From positions 1 to 64,000 of the forward strand of contig JAJTBD010000018.1 of the NCBI GenBank assembly GCA_021287075.1: a DNA stretch of 64,000 nucleotides, in the 5' to 3' direction. Position numbers and translations under genes: made by a program. The notes beneath the pieces were generated by a model. It was given only the letters and a program-made list of their open reading frames with translations, had not been told where the DNA came from and searched no databases. The stretch comes from Micrococcales bacterium. Lineage in GTDB: Bacteria; Actinomycetota; Actinomycetes; Actinomycetales; Dermatophilaceae. Below, in pieces: positions 27,164 through 36,013 of the stretch. The number at the start of each line of letters is the position of its first letter. Positions within the stretch are counted from its first letter, which is position 1.

Positions 27164-29188
27164 TCAGCCGGGTTCTCGCGGTCGGGGCCGGCCGGCCCCG
27201 CGCCCTCGCTGCCCTGGCCCCCGCCCCGCCCCTCGCCCCGGCCTCGGTCCCGGAGGCGGAGGGGCCTCTGGCTGCTGACCTGGCTGTCTACGTCCGGGGA
27301 GGATGGGCGGCTCGATCGAGGTGTACTCGTGTCCGGTCGGAGTGCGCAGGGTGAACTCATGCACCGGCCGTCCCGACCCGTCGTCCCCGCGGCCACCATT
27401 GCTGCCCGCATCGGTGTCGGGTCCGAGCAGACGCACCCGCCCGGACCAGCCCGGGTACTCCTTGGTGTAGTTGTGCCGCGCGCACCCGCCCAGACCGTTG
27501 TCGGAGCTGGTCTGGCCGCCGTCAGCGGCCCGCTCGACATGGTCGATGTGCCGCACGGGCGCGTCACAGAACGAGGCCCGGCACTCCTGGTCTCGCATCA
27601 CCACGGCCTTGCGCAGCGTCCCGGCATAGAACCGCGACCGGCTCGGCTCCAGCCCCGCCAGCTGCGACCCGTCAGGGGTGGTAAACACCCGCCGCAACCA
27701 CACCTCCGCCCCGGCGTCCTCACACCGCGACAACAGCTCCAGCGCCCACGGTGCCGCCAGGGTCTGCTCACCCGTCACCGCGAGGCCCGGACCGGCCAGC
27801 TGCGCCGGCTCGTTGCCGCCACCGAACAGCGACTCGGCCGGCATCACCAGCGAAACCTCCACCGGCACTGCTTCCGCCTTGGCCTGACCGGTCAGCCGCT
27901 CCACCAGCAGATCGGCCATCAGCTGACCAAGCCCCCGCCGCTCCGGCTCACGTTGACGCTCTCCATCAAGGTCTCGGTCTGCTGGGTCGGCGGCAGCAGC
28001 CGGCTGCGCACCGGCTCCCTGCGGCCCGGCCGGCTCGGCTGCCCGCGCCGGCACCGTCGCCTCGGCATGTGCGTCTGGGTCAGCGGGCGCCGCCGTCGCG
28101 GTTCCCGTCGAATTGTCATGTGCGACCTGGTCGGTCTGGCCGGCTTGTTCGGCTGTGACCGCACCAGCGGTGGCCGGGCTGCTCTGGCTCGGGTTCGGCT
28201 TCTTGGCCGGGTCGGCCGGGGCGGGCGCCGCGCCGGCCTTGACCTGTCCGGCGGCCTTGCGCAGCGCGGCGTATACCGCCACCCCCTCGTGCATCGGCAA
28301 CAGTGCCGACAGCAACGACATCCCATCCGGCTTCGGACGCAACCACACCCGCCGCTCCGACAGCGCCCTCGTCGCGCGCTCGACGAGGGCAGCCTGGTCA
28401 AGCTCCCTCGCGATCGCTCGCGCCCGACCTGTCGCCTGGCGCGTCGACAACCCCGGCAACACCCCCGCCAGTCGCGCGTCGACCTCACCCCGGTCGGCCA
28501 CCGACAGCACCGCCGTCTCGCGCACCAGACAGGTCGCGGTCCACTCACTGACCTCGCCCGCAGCCAGCAGACCCATCGTCGCCGGCATCTCCGCGCTCAG
28601 CGCCCGGGCCATGCCCACAAACCGGTCCCCCGCAGGCGGCGAACTCCTGCGCGCCAACGCGACCTCGGCCCCCAGACCTCGGCCCCACTCACCCGCCGGC
28701 ACCCCGGTCGCCTCCTCACGCGACTGCCGCAACGTCACCAACCGCGCCGTCGCCCGAGCCTGCGCCGCCGCAGCAGCACCCTTCAACGCCTCCAACGCCG
28801 CCACCACATCGATGCAGCCGGCCTCGGACTCCGGCACCGCCAGCTCCCCCAGCTCAGCCAGCATCTGACGCACCACCACATCCGCGTGCGCGTCCGGCTC
28901 CACCACCTCGGAAGCACCGAGGCCACCGGCACCAGCGCCCTCGGCGACATGACCCGAGGCACCCGGGACCCCGGCGCCCGCGCCACCTCCTGCGTCGTCG
29001 GCCGCCGTCGGGCCCTCCCCTGACCCAGCACCCGCATCAGTGGCCGGGGCGGCGGGCCCAGCCCAACCGGCCCCGGCATGCCCAGGACGCCCGGCCCGCC
29101 ACGCAGCCAGCGACACCACCCGCGTCGTCGCCCTGGCACGCGTTGCCTCCGGCCAGGTCAGGGCCACCTCCAACGGCGAGACCGACAT
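27164..29188 (-). CDS. DUF222 / HNH endonuclease (13E12-repeat family)
   Basis: 674 residues. The N-terminal DUF222 domain (about 60-330) is followed by a low-complexity Ala/Pro-rich linker, and an HNH nuclease domain near residues 560-615 shows the pattern C-x-D-x-P-V-R-H-I-D-H then GGCARHNYTKEYPGW. These proteins are abundant in actinobacteria, related to the M. tuberculosis 13E12 repeats, and often multi-copy. The ATG at 29188 is favoured by GGGAGGTG eight bases upstream. A perfect LexA operator lies 64 bases before the start, so the gene should be DNA-damage inducible. The exact role (mobile-element remnant or SOS nuclease) is unknown. Confidence 0.85.
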   Translation of the reverse strand: MSVSPLEVALTWPEATRARATTRVVSLAAWRAGRPGHAGAGWAGPAAPATDAGAGSGEGPTAADDAGGGAGAGVPGASGHVAEGAGAGGLGASEVVEPDAHADVVVRQMLAELGELAVPESEAGCIDVVAALEALKGAAAAAQARATARLVTLRQSREEATGVPAGEWGRGLGAEVALARRSSPPAGDRFVGMARALSAEMPATMGLLAAGEVSEWTATCLVRETAVLSVADRGEVDARLAGVLPGLSTRQATGRARAIARELDQAALVERATRALSERRVWLRPKPDGMSLLSALLPMHEGVAVYAALRKAAGQVKAGAAPAPADPAKKPNPSQSSPATAGAVTAEQAGQTDQVAHDNSTGTATAAPADPDAHAEATVPARAAEPAGPQGAGAQPAAAADPADRDLDGERQREPERRGLGQLMADLLVERLTGQAKAEAVPVEVSLVMPAESLFGGGNEPAQLAGPGLAVTGEQTLAAPWALELLSRCEDAGAEVWLRRVFTTPDGSQLAGLEPSRSRFYAGTLRKAVVMRDQECRASFCDAPVRHIDHVERAADGGQTSSDNGLGGCARHNYTKEYPGWSGRVRLLGPDTDAGSNGGRGDDGSGRPVHEFTLRTPTGHEYTSIEPPILPGRRQPGQQPEAPPPPGPRPGRGAGRGPGQRGRGAGRPRPREPG

Positions 29189-29251
29189 CCCAGAAACACC
29201 TCCCCACGCAGCCAGCTGAGCACCGAACCATCCGGCGTGGAACCCATCAGA

Positions 29252-29267
29252 TCGAACCTTTGTTCGA
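29252..29267 (-). promoter_or_regulatory. Perfect LexA (SOS) box
   Basis: TCGAAC-CTTT-GTTCGA matches the actinobacterial LexA operator TCGAAC(N4)GTTCGA at every fixed position. It is 64 bases upstream of the DUF222/HNH start, a normal operator distance. No other perfect copy was noticed in the window. Confidence 0.85.
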
Positions 29268-29473
29268 CCCGATCTCAACACTAGAACTCCCCACCGACAG
29301 CCGAAGGATCGCACGCCCCACCGGTTGATATCTGGCCCAATCGCGTTGCGCCTGTGGACATCTCGCCAAGTCGGCCACCCGCCCCCCTGAGGTAGCCCGC
29401 CGCCACGAACGTCCGAATGGGCGGAGGCGTGCAGGCCAGCCCGAGCGCCGAGTCACGCCACCTCGTGGCTGTG

Positions 29474-30234
29474 TCAGCGGGCGGCGGGATAGCCGAGGGC
29501 CTCGACAAGCGCGTCGTGGAGCGCTGCGTTCGAGTAGAGCCCTCCTCCCCGATCTGCGGCGCTGCCGCCGGTCGGGTCACTGAACCGTCCACCCGCCTCC
29601 TGGACCAGGAGGATCCAGGGCGCGTGGTCCCAGACGAAGTAGCGCTCGACAAGGAACGCGTCGATCTCACCCCGGACGAGTCCAACCAGTGGCAGCGGGC
29701 TGGTCGGCGCCCGGAAACCCGTGGACAGCCCCGCTCTCACGGAGCTGGCCAGCTCCTCGAGCCTCGCCTCCGGCGGGGACGCAGTCGAGCTCACGCGGAG
29801 GCGGCGGGCGCCACCCCCTCCACCGGCCACTCCGACTCGAAGGCGCCACCACCCACCGTGGCCCACCACCGACGTCCGAGGGCGGGGGCGACGACGAGCG
29901 CCAGTTCAGTGCGACCGGCCACCGCGAGGGCGATCTGGACCCGCCAGTTGGGGTCTCCGCTCGCCAAGAACGACGTGCCATCGATCGGGTCGAGGATCCA
30001 GACCCGATCGGAGTCGCCGACCGCGCCATGCTCCTCGCCCACGACCGCGTCGCCGGGTCGAGCTTGGTGGAGTGACTCTCGCAGAAGACGTTCAACGGCC
30101 AGATCGGCCGCTGTGACCGGAGATCCGTCCGCCTTGGCAGTGGCCGTGACACCCGAGCGGAAGTAGGACAGCGCAAGCGTGGCCGCGGCGGTCGCCACCT
30201 CGACCGCAAGTTCAAAGTCACCCGTGCACTGCAT
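29474..30234 (-). pseudogene. Inositol-monophosphatase-family gene (HisN-like) with a one-base frameshift
   Basis: The first part (from ATG 30234) carries VVGEEHG and WILDPIDGTSFLASGDPNW, the metal-binding motifs of the family, and then stops at 29791. The second part continues in another frame with VERYFVWDHAPWILLVQEAGGRFSDP, the third motif (WDxAP), down to 29474. Adding one base to the C5 run at 29814-29818 (G5 on the coding strand) joins the two into one full-length protein of about 250 residues. It is either a real pseudogene, a slippage-prone gene, or a sequencing error in the homopolymer. Family members dephosphorylate inositol-P or histidinol-P; the substrate is unknown. Confidence 0.8.
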
Positions 30235-30261
30235 GACTGGCAAGGGTAGCCACGCGAGCAG

Positions 30262-31242
30262 CTAGCGGAAGCGCCGCGGCAGGTGGGTGGGCAGGGAGCG
30301 CCGGGCGCCATGCCGGGGGCGACGGTGGCCGGCCAGCCCGAGGAGTGCCTGCACGCGATAGCGCTGCCCGCGATAAGGCTCGAGCAGCCGCTCCATCCCT
30401 GCGTCGTCCGTCTCGACCCCGGTCAGCGCATAGCCGATGTCACGCGCCACGTGATAGTCGCCGAAGCTGACCGCATCGGGATCCCCCAGCGCGCGCTGAG
30501 CGACCTCCGCGGCCGTCCACACCCCGATGCCGGGCAGCGCCCGCAGCCGTGAATGCGCTTGCGCCAGAGGCAGATCCACGCACTCCTCGAGCCTTCCTGC
30601 GTATGCCGCCGCGCGCATCACCGCATCGGCGCGCCCCGCGTCGACGCCGGCCCGCAGCCACTCCCACGAGGGGATCGCTGCCCACCCCTTGGCGTCGGGC
30701 GGCGCCCACAGCCGGGGCGCCTCGCTCGGTCGCGGCGCCGGCTCGCCGAACGCCTGCACCAGCCGCCGGTAGGACGCGAACGCCTCCGCCCCCGTCACCC
30801 GCTGCTCGATGACGGTCGGCACCAGCGACTGGATGACCTGGCGCGAGCGCGAGATCCGCCAGTCCGCGTGGGCCCGGTGCGCGTTCGCGACCTGCGGGTG
30901 GTGGGCGACAAAGGCCGAGTCGTCGTCGGCGTCGCCGAGGAGCTCGGGTATGCCGTCGAGCAGCCAGTGCGCGCCGCTCCCCCACGCCTGCGCCTCCACC
31001 GACCCGTCCGGCCGCTGGCGGAGCGCGAGGGTGCCGGGGCCGTCAGGGGTATGCCGCGCGAGCCACCACCGCCCGCCCACGACAGCCATCGTGGGGTCGC
31101 CACCGCCCCGCCGGTGCACCGCGACGGTGGACCCCAGATGGGTCGGCCGACGGGGCTGCCACTCGCGGCCGATCTCCTTGGGGGTCAACGGTGCTCGCCT
31201 GGTGTGCGCGACGCCATGGCCCGGATCAGACGCCGGCGACAA
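30262..31242 (-). CDS. HhH-GPD DNA glycosylase (3-methyladenine glycosylase II type)
   Basis: 326 residues. The helix-hairpin-helix LRALPGIGVWTAAEVAQRALGDPDAV and the following SFGDYH, containing the catalytic Asp position, identify the AlkA-like base-excision family; an N-terminal beta domain precedes it. It removes alkylated purines from DNA. No ATG is available: TTG at 31242 overlaps the upstream methyltransferase gene by 17 bases, while TTG at 31188 would leave a short gap and a start nearer to the family norm. The start is therefore uncertain. It lies at the end of the glycan operon but is functionally unrelated to it. Confidence 0.8.
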   Translation of the reverse strand: MSPASDPGHGVAHTRRAPLTPKEIGREWQPRRPTHLGSTVAVHRRGGGDPTMAVVGGRWWLARHTPDGPGTLALRQRPDGSVEAQAWGSGAHWLLDGIPELLGDADDDSAFVAHHPQVANAHRAHADWRISRSRQVIQSLVPTVIEQRVTGAEAFASYRRLVQAFGEPAPRPSEAPRLWAPPDAKGWAAIPSWEWLRAGVDAGRADAVMRAAAYAGRLEECVDLPLAQAHSRLRALPGIGVWTAAEVAQRALGDPDAVSFGDYHVARDIGYALTGVETDDAGMERLLEPYRGQRYRVQALLGLAGHRRPRHGARRSLPTHLPRRFR

Positions 31243-32041
31243 CCCGGCGGGGCGGGACGCGCAGGGCCGGGCCGAGCGGCATACGGGAGGTCTTGGAGGC
31301 CACCCAGATGTAGGTGGGGGCGAGCGGTGCGGCGGCGGAGAGGACGGGCGCGGGCGCCTTGCCCACCCAGGCGGGGATCAGGTCGTCGCCGGCGAAGGCG
31401 GTGGGGTCGGCCAGGACGGGCAGGGTGTAGTCCCACACCTCGAAGTCGCGCAGCCACTGCCGCAGCTCGGGGCGGGAGTAGTAGTGCTCGTGGTAGTGGT
31501 CGCCCTTGCCGGCCAGCCGCATGTAGCGGTCGGCCGCCCGCTGGGGCAGCCAGGACAGGAAGGGCAGCCGGTAGTGCGGCTCGATGACCTGGTGGCGATG
31601 GCCGATGCCGAGATAGAGCACGCCGCGGGGCGAGAGCACGCGGCGGATGTCGGCGAGGACGACGACGGGGTCGACGACATGCTCATAGATGTGGTTGAAG
31701 ACCACGACGTCCATGGAGTCGTCGTCGAAGGGCAGCGCCTCCCCGCGGGCGAGCGCGAACTCCACTCTGCCGCCGAAGCGCTCACGGGCCTTGACCAGCC
31801 CGGGCTCGTCGATGTCGACACCGGTGGTCTGGGCACCGGCGGTCGCGAGCTCGTCGGCGATGAAGCCGGCCGAGCAGCCCACGTCGAGGGCCCGCAGACC
31901 GTCGAGGGAGGACCTGCCGAGGGCGTGGGAGACGACCGCGATGATCTTGGCGGCCTTGTGGCGGCGGCCCTCCTCGTCGAGCATCTTGTCCATGAGCTCG
32001 GAGTAGGCGAGCTGTTCGGTGCGGGTGTGCGGATCGCTCAT
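31226..32041 (-). CDS. Class I SAM-dependent methyltransferase
   Basis: 271 residues. Motif I is ALDVGCSAGFIADELA with the acidic residue in TTGVDIDEPGL, and the later segments MDVVVFNHIYEHVVDP and LSPRGVLYLGIG complete a Methyltransf_11-type fold. The C-terminal third (after about 180) carries an aromatic substrate region, YMRLAGKGDHYHEHYYSRPEL. It starts four bases inside the flippase-like gene (ATGA overlap). Being embedded in a glycosyltransferase operon, it probably methylates a sugar or lipid-linked glycan; the substrate is unknown. Confidence 0.85.
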   Translation of the reverse strand: MSDPHTRTEQLAYSELMDKMLDEEGRRHKAAKIIAVVSHALGRSSLDGLRALDVGCSAGFIADELATAGAQTTGVDIDEPGLVKARERFGGRVEFALARGEALPFDDDSMDVVVFNHIYEHVVDPVVVLADIRRVLSPRGVLYLGIGHRHQVIEPHYRLPFLSWLPQRAADRYMRLAGKGDHYHEHYYSRPELRQWLRDFEVWDYTLPVLADPTAFAGDDLIPAWVGKAPAPVLSAAAPLAPTYIWVASKTSRMPLGPALRVPPRRVVAGV

Positions 32042-33036
32042 GTGGTCCTCCCGAGCAGGTGGTGCGAGCGCGCCCACAGCCAGCCGCCCAGGGCGACCAC
32101 GATGTCGGCGATGGTGCTGGTGAAGCGGGACAGCACCGCGATGACGGTGGCCGTCGTGACGCCCATGGCGGGGGCGAGCAGCAGCAGGAGCATGCCCTCG
32201 CGCATGCCGAGCCCGGCCGGCAGGATGAAGCTGAACATGCCGATGGCAGAGGCGAGCGCGAAGCCGCAGATGCCGACGAGCAGCAGGTGGCGCACCTCCA
32301 GCGCGTCGCCGCCCACGGCCTCGGCGAGGACGAGCAGCTGGCAGCCGGCCGCGAGCCAGGCGAGGAGGAACCACATGGTGGTCAGCGCGATGCCGGTGAA
32401 GGAGAGCGCGTGCTCCATGGGGTCGCGGCGCAGGAGGCGCAGGGCCGTCGCGAGCGCCCAGTTGAGCAGGGGCGGATAGAGCAGGACGACGGCGATCGGC
32501 ACGATCAGCGCGAGGCTGGCCCAGACCGCCGCGGGCTCGGTGCGGCGCAGGAGCAGTGGCAGGGCGGGCAGCCCGACGACGACACCGGTGAGCACAGACA
32601 TGACGAGGCTGATGATGCCGACCGCTGCCGTGCGGCGGCGTGGCACGTGCAGGGCTGCGGCCATCTCGGCCTGGGCGACGACGCTCCACACCGATCCGGG
32701 CAGGTACTTCCCGAGCTGGCCGACGAAGAAGACGCTCGCCGCGTCGGACGGCCGGAGCTTGGAGCCGAGATCGGCGAGCAGCACCCGCCACCCCAGCATC
32801 GTGAAGATCGGCGCGAGCACCGACATGGCCGTCGCGATGGCCATGGTGAGCGGGTCGGCGCGCTTGACATCGGCCCACGCCTGCTCGCCGTTGCGGGCCA
32901 GCGCCCACCCGACCGCCGCGATCGTCAGCAGGAGCAGCAGCACCTGGAGGCCGCGCACGACCCGCTGCCGGGTGGTGCGCGGCGGGCGCGTCGCGGCCTG
33001 CTCCGACGTCTGCTCCGACGTGGGTGGGGTGGTCAT
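32038..33036 (-). CDS. Lysylphosphatidylglycerol-synthase-TM-like membrane protein (flippase-like)
   Basis: 332 residues with about eight hydrophobic segments of the LPG_synthase_TM (UPF0104) family. The family signature FFVGQLGKYLPGSVWSVVAQA is at about residues 105-125, and FSFILPAGLGMREGMLLLLL near 265. Such proteins occur in glycan operons, where a role in moving or modifying lipid-linked sugars has been proposed but not proven. It lacks the aminoacyl-transferase domain of MprF, so it is not a lysyl-PG synthase. It overlaps both neighbours by four bases. Confidence 0.82.
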   Translation of the reverse strand: MTTPPTSEQTSEQAATRPPRTTRQRVVRGLQVLLLLLTIAAVGWALARNGEQAWADVKRADPLTMAIATAMSVLAPIFTMLGWRVLLADLGSKLRPSDAASVFFVGQLGKYLPGSVWSVVAQAEMAAALHVPRRRTAAVGIISLVMSVLTGVVVGLPALPLLLRRTEPAAVWASLALIVPIAVVLLYPPLLNWALATALRLLRRDPMEHALSFTGIALTTMWFLLAWLAAGCQLLVLAEAVGGDALEVRHLLLVGICGFALASAIGMFSFILPAGLGMREGMLLLLLAPAMGVTTATVIAVLSRFTSTIADIVVALGGWLWARSHHLLGRTT

Positions 33037-34910
33037 CGACCGGCACCCGCAGCCGGATCGGGAGGCGCCGCAGCGGTCCTGGCCAGGGTCAGCCGCACCA
33101 GCCCGTAGGCCTCGCCGGGCTCGGCATCGCCGGGCCGTGCCATCGCGTCGGCGTCGGGCAGTTCACCGACCAGCTCGAAGCCCTGCTCGCCGGCCCGGGC
33201 CACCAGCTCCGCGACGCCGGTCCGGTCCAGTGCACCCGCGACCCCCGGCTCGCCGAGCGGGAGGGTGAGGATCAGCAGGCCGGCCGGCCGCAGCGCCCAG
33301 GCGGCGTGGGCGATGGCCCCGTCGACGTCGTCGGCGTCGCAGCCCTCGGGGTGGATCCGGGTGATCACGTCGATGGAGGCAGGGGGCAGGTCGAGCGCGG
33401 AGACACTGGAGCGCTCCCCGATCATCGCCAGCTCGAGCGGGATGAAGCCCGCGGTGCGGGCCCACCCGGCGAACGGGGACGAGGGACCGGACTCGTCGAC
33501 GATGACCGCCGACCGGCGCCGCTCGGGGTCCACCGCGAGCACCGCCCCGAGAGCGCCGTATGCCGCCCACGCCGCGATCTCGTCGCGGCACCGGGCCAGC
33601 CCCAGCGCCACCGCGCCGGCCCGCACGTCGGCAGCCACGTCGGTGTCGGTGAGCACGTCTGTCGGGCGGGTCTCCCCCAGCTCCTGCGGGGTGAGCTCCA
33701 CGGCCGGGCGGCGAGCCGCCGAGACGGCTGCCCTGGCGGTGGACAGGATCGCCGGCAGGCTGCGGCGCGCGGGGGCGTTGCGCTCGCGCGGCGTCGCCAG
33801 CGAGGCGAGAGTCTCGAGATAGGCGCCCCAGGGCGCCGACAGGTCTGGTGGCCTGACGCCGTCGGCGAGTCGGCGCAGCTCGTCGGGCTCGGCCAGCCGG
33901 CGCAGCGCATCGGCGATCGAGCCGACGTCACCGGGCTCGACGAGCAGCCCGTCGGCCCCGTCGTGCACCTGCTCGCCAAAGGTGCCGACACGAGAGGCCA
34001 GCACGACCATGCCGTGCTGCTGGCCGAGGAGGGCATTCTGCGAGGCGGTGGCGCTGCGATAGGTCAGGGTGAGCACCTCGTGCTCGGCCAGCAGCCCGGC
34101 CAGCTCGTCGGCAGGGACATAGCCGGGGCGGAAGGTCACCCGCCCGGCCAGCTCGGGCGCCTCGGCCAGCCGCTGGAGACGCTGCCCGGTCTCGCCCCAG
34201 ACCTCGCCGGCGACGGTCAGCGTCGGCCCCGGCACCTGCTTCATCGCCTCGATCAGCAGGTCGACGCCCTTGTAGTCGCGCACCAGGCCCATGGCCAGCA
34301 TCCGGGGCGGGCCGTCGTGCGGCGCGCGCGGGAGCGGCATACCGCCGGGCAGGTGGGGCGGCAGGTCGGCGACGGCCACGACGGGCGCACCCAGCTCGCG
34401 GGCCGCGGCGGCCTGCTCCTCGCTGTGCACGATGACGCTGTCGACCCGGGTGAGGAACTGGTGCATCAGGGCCGTGTCGCCCGGGTGTCGCTCGTGTGGG
34501 AGGACGTTGTGGGCGATGACGATGCTGCGCGGCCCGATGCCGGTGGAGCTGGTGCGGCCGATGCCGGCGGCCTTGAGCAGCGTCAGGTGCGCAGGCACGA
34601 TCGGCGGGATGACGTGGACGACCACGATCGCGTCGAAGTCGCGCAGCCGCCGCCCGGTGCGCACCCAGGTGTCGGGGCGTGCCCACGACAGCGCCCGCAC
34701 CGTGCGGGGGAAGGGCTCCACGTCGGGACGGCCGCCGGGCACCTCCTGCTCGCCGGGATAGAGCAGCGTGGGGTACATGTGCGACCAGGCCACCAGCGTC
34801 ACGTCATGGCCGGCATCGGAGAGCTCGTGGGCGAGCGTCGTGGTGTGCGAGGCCACCCCGCCCTTGTAGGGGTGGGTCGGCCCGACGATCGCGATGCGCA
34901 GGCGGCTCAT
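33033..34910 (-). CDS. GT4 glycosyltransferase fused to a methyltransferase-like domain
   Basis: 625 residues. The first 400 are a GT-B family 4 transferase: RLRIAIVGPTHPYKGGVASH, IVIAHNVLPHER, MGLVRDYKGVDLLIEA, TYRSATASQNALLGQQHG and LLVEPGDVGSIADALRRL. Residues about 430-625 resemble a Rossmann methyltransferase but lack a clear G-x-G-x-G SAM loop; the later part, ALRPAGLLILTLPLGEPG, looks like motifs IV-VI. The ATG at 34910 gives the conserved N-terminus. It overlaps the flippase gene by four bases. It probably transfers a sugar in assembly of a surface glycan; the C-terminal domain may be non-catalytic. Confidence 0.82.
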   Translation of the reverse strand: MSRLRIAIVGPTHPYKGGVASHTTTLAHELSDAGHDVTLVAWSHMYPTLLYPGEQEVPGGRPDVEPFPRTVRALSWARPDTWVRTGRRLRDFDAIVVVHVIPPIVPAHLTLLKAAGIGRTSSTGIGPRSIVIAHNVLPHERHPGDTALMHQFLTRVDSVIVHSEEQAAAARELGAPVVAVADLPPHLPGGMPLPRAPHDGPPRMLAMGLVRDYKGVDLLIEAMKQVPGPTLTVAGEVWGETGQRLQRLAEAPELAGRVTFRPGYVPADELAGLLAEHEVLTLTYRSATASQNALLGQQHGMVVLASRVGTFGEQVHDGADGLLVEPGDVGSIADALRRLAEPDELRRLADGVRPPDLSAPWGAYLETLASLATPRERNAPARRSLPAILSTARAAVSAARRPAVELTPQELGETRPTDVLTDTDVAADVRAGAVALGLARCRDEIAAWAAYGALGAVLAVDPERRRSAVIVDESGPSSPFAGWARTAGFIPLELAMIGERSSVSALDLPPASIDVITRIHPEGCDADDVDGAIAHAAWALRPAGLLILTLPLGEPGVAGALDRTGVAELVARAGEQGFELVGELPDADAMARPGDAEPGEAYGLVRLTLARTAAAPPDPAAGAGR

Positions 34911-34917
34911 CGCGAGG

Positions 34918-36000
34918 TCAGACCCCGTCGCGGGACCGGACGACGAGGTCGGCCAGCAGCGCCAGCGAGCCGACGAGGATCCCGCTGACCACGAGCAGGA
35001 CGGTGTTGGCCGGCACATAGAGCGGGTGGACGACCATGTCATAGACGAACTTGCCGGCCCCGATCAGCAGCAGCCACAGCGCCATCGGCATCAGCACCCG
35101 CAGCGGGTCGAAATACATCACCATCCGCAGCACCTGGAGGATGTAGCGGTAGGCGTCGCGCACGAAGTGGAACTTGCTCGTGCCCTCGCGCTTGGCATAG
35201 CTGGTCTCGATGTACTTGATGTCGTGCTGGTTCATCAGGAAGGCCAGCGTGATCGTCGTGACACAGGAGAACCCGGCGGGCAGCAGCCGCAGATAGGGCA
35301 GCGCCACCTCCCGCCGGAAGGCCCGCAGCCCCGAGTTGAGGTCGGGGATCTTCTGCCGGCTCAGCCACTCGGCCACCTTGCGGATGACCCACTTCGCCGG
35401 CACCCGGGCCCACTTGTGGGTGCCCTCCTCGGTCGTGCGCGCCCCGACCACCTGGTCATAGGAGGCGTCCTCGACCAGCGTGCGCACCAGCTCGGGGATG
35501 CGCTCGTTCTCATAGGTCATGTCGGCGTCGGTCCACACCACGATGTCGCCATAGGCCTGCTGGGTGCCTATGCGCCGGGCCGTGCCCGACCCGCCGTTGC
35601 GTCGGAAGGGCAAGATCCGCAGGCCCGCATAGCGGGTGGCCGCGTCGCGCAGCACCTCCAGGGTGTTGTCGGTGGAGGCGTCGTCGATGCAGAGCAGCTC
35701 ATAGCTGAACTCGGCAGCGTTCATCGCCTCGGTGATCCGGTCGATCTCGCGCAGCACGTGGGCGCCCTCGTTGTAGCAGGGCAGCACGATCGTCACGAAC
35801 GGCCGCTCACCGCGCTCCTCGAGCTCGGCCCGCACCACGTCCACCGAGCGGCTGGCCTCGCCAGGGCGTCCGCCGCCGGCTGCGGGACGCGCCTCGAGCG
35901 GGCGGGCGGGGTCGGCTCCGGTGCCGGCCAGCTCGCCGGTGCGCACCGGGATGCGCTCGGTCGGTGGGGCGGTGGTCTCGGCTGCGGGGTTCTCGCTCAT
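34918..36000 (-). CDS. Family-2 glycosyltransferase (polyprenyl-phosphate sugar synthase type)
   Basis: 360 residues. After a low-complexity N-terminal region of about 65 residues comes a GT-A domain: TIVLPCYNEGAHVLREIDRI, LLCIDDASTDNTLEVL, the DxD-like WTDADMTYENERIPEL and the acceptor region KIPDLNSGLRAFRREV. Two hydrophobic segments end the protein. This resembles DPM1/GtrB-like enzymes that load a sugar onto polyprenyl phosphate. The ATG at 36000 is preferred. It is followed after 7 bases by the GT4 gene, placing it in the same operon. Confidence 0.87.
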   Translation of the reverse strand: MSENPAAETTAPPTERIPVRTGELAGTGADPARPLEARPAAGGGRPGEASRSVDVVRAELEERGERPFVTIVLPCYNEGAHVLREIDRITEAMNAAEFSYELLCIDDASTDNTLEVLRDAATRYAGLRILPFRRNGGSGTARRIGTQQAYGDIVVWTDADMTYENERIPELVRTLVEDASYDQVVGARTTEEGTHKWARVPAKWVIRKVAEWLSRQKIPDLNSGLRAFRREVALPYLRLLPAGFSCVTTITLAFLMNQHDIKYIETSYAKREGTSKFHFVRDAYRYILQVLRMVMYFDPLRVLMPMALWLLLIGAGKFVYDMVVHPLYVPANTVLLVVSGILVGSLALLADLVVRSRDGV

Positions 36001-36013
36001 TGTGGTTTCGAGA

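Noticed and set aside
27149..29023. A 624-codon open frame antisense to the HNH gene
   Set aside because: His/Arg/Pro-rich shadow translation; the opposite strand has DUF222 and HNH motifs and a good ribosome-binding site.
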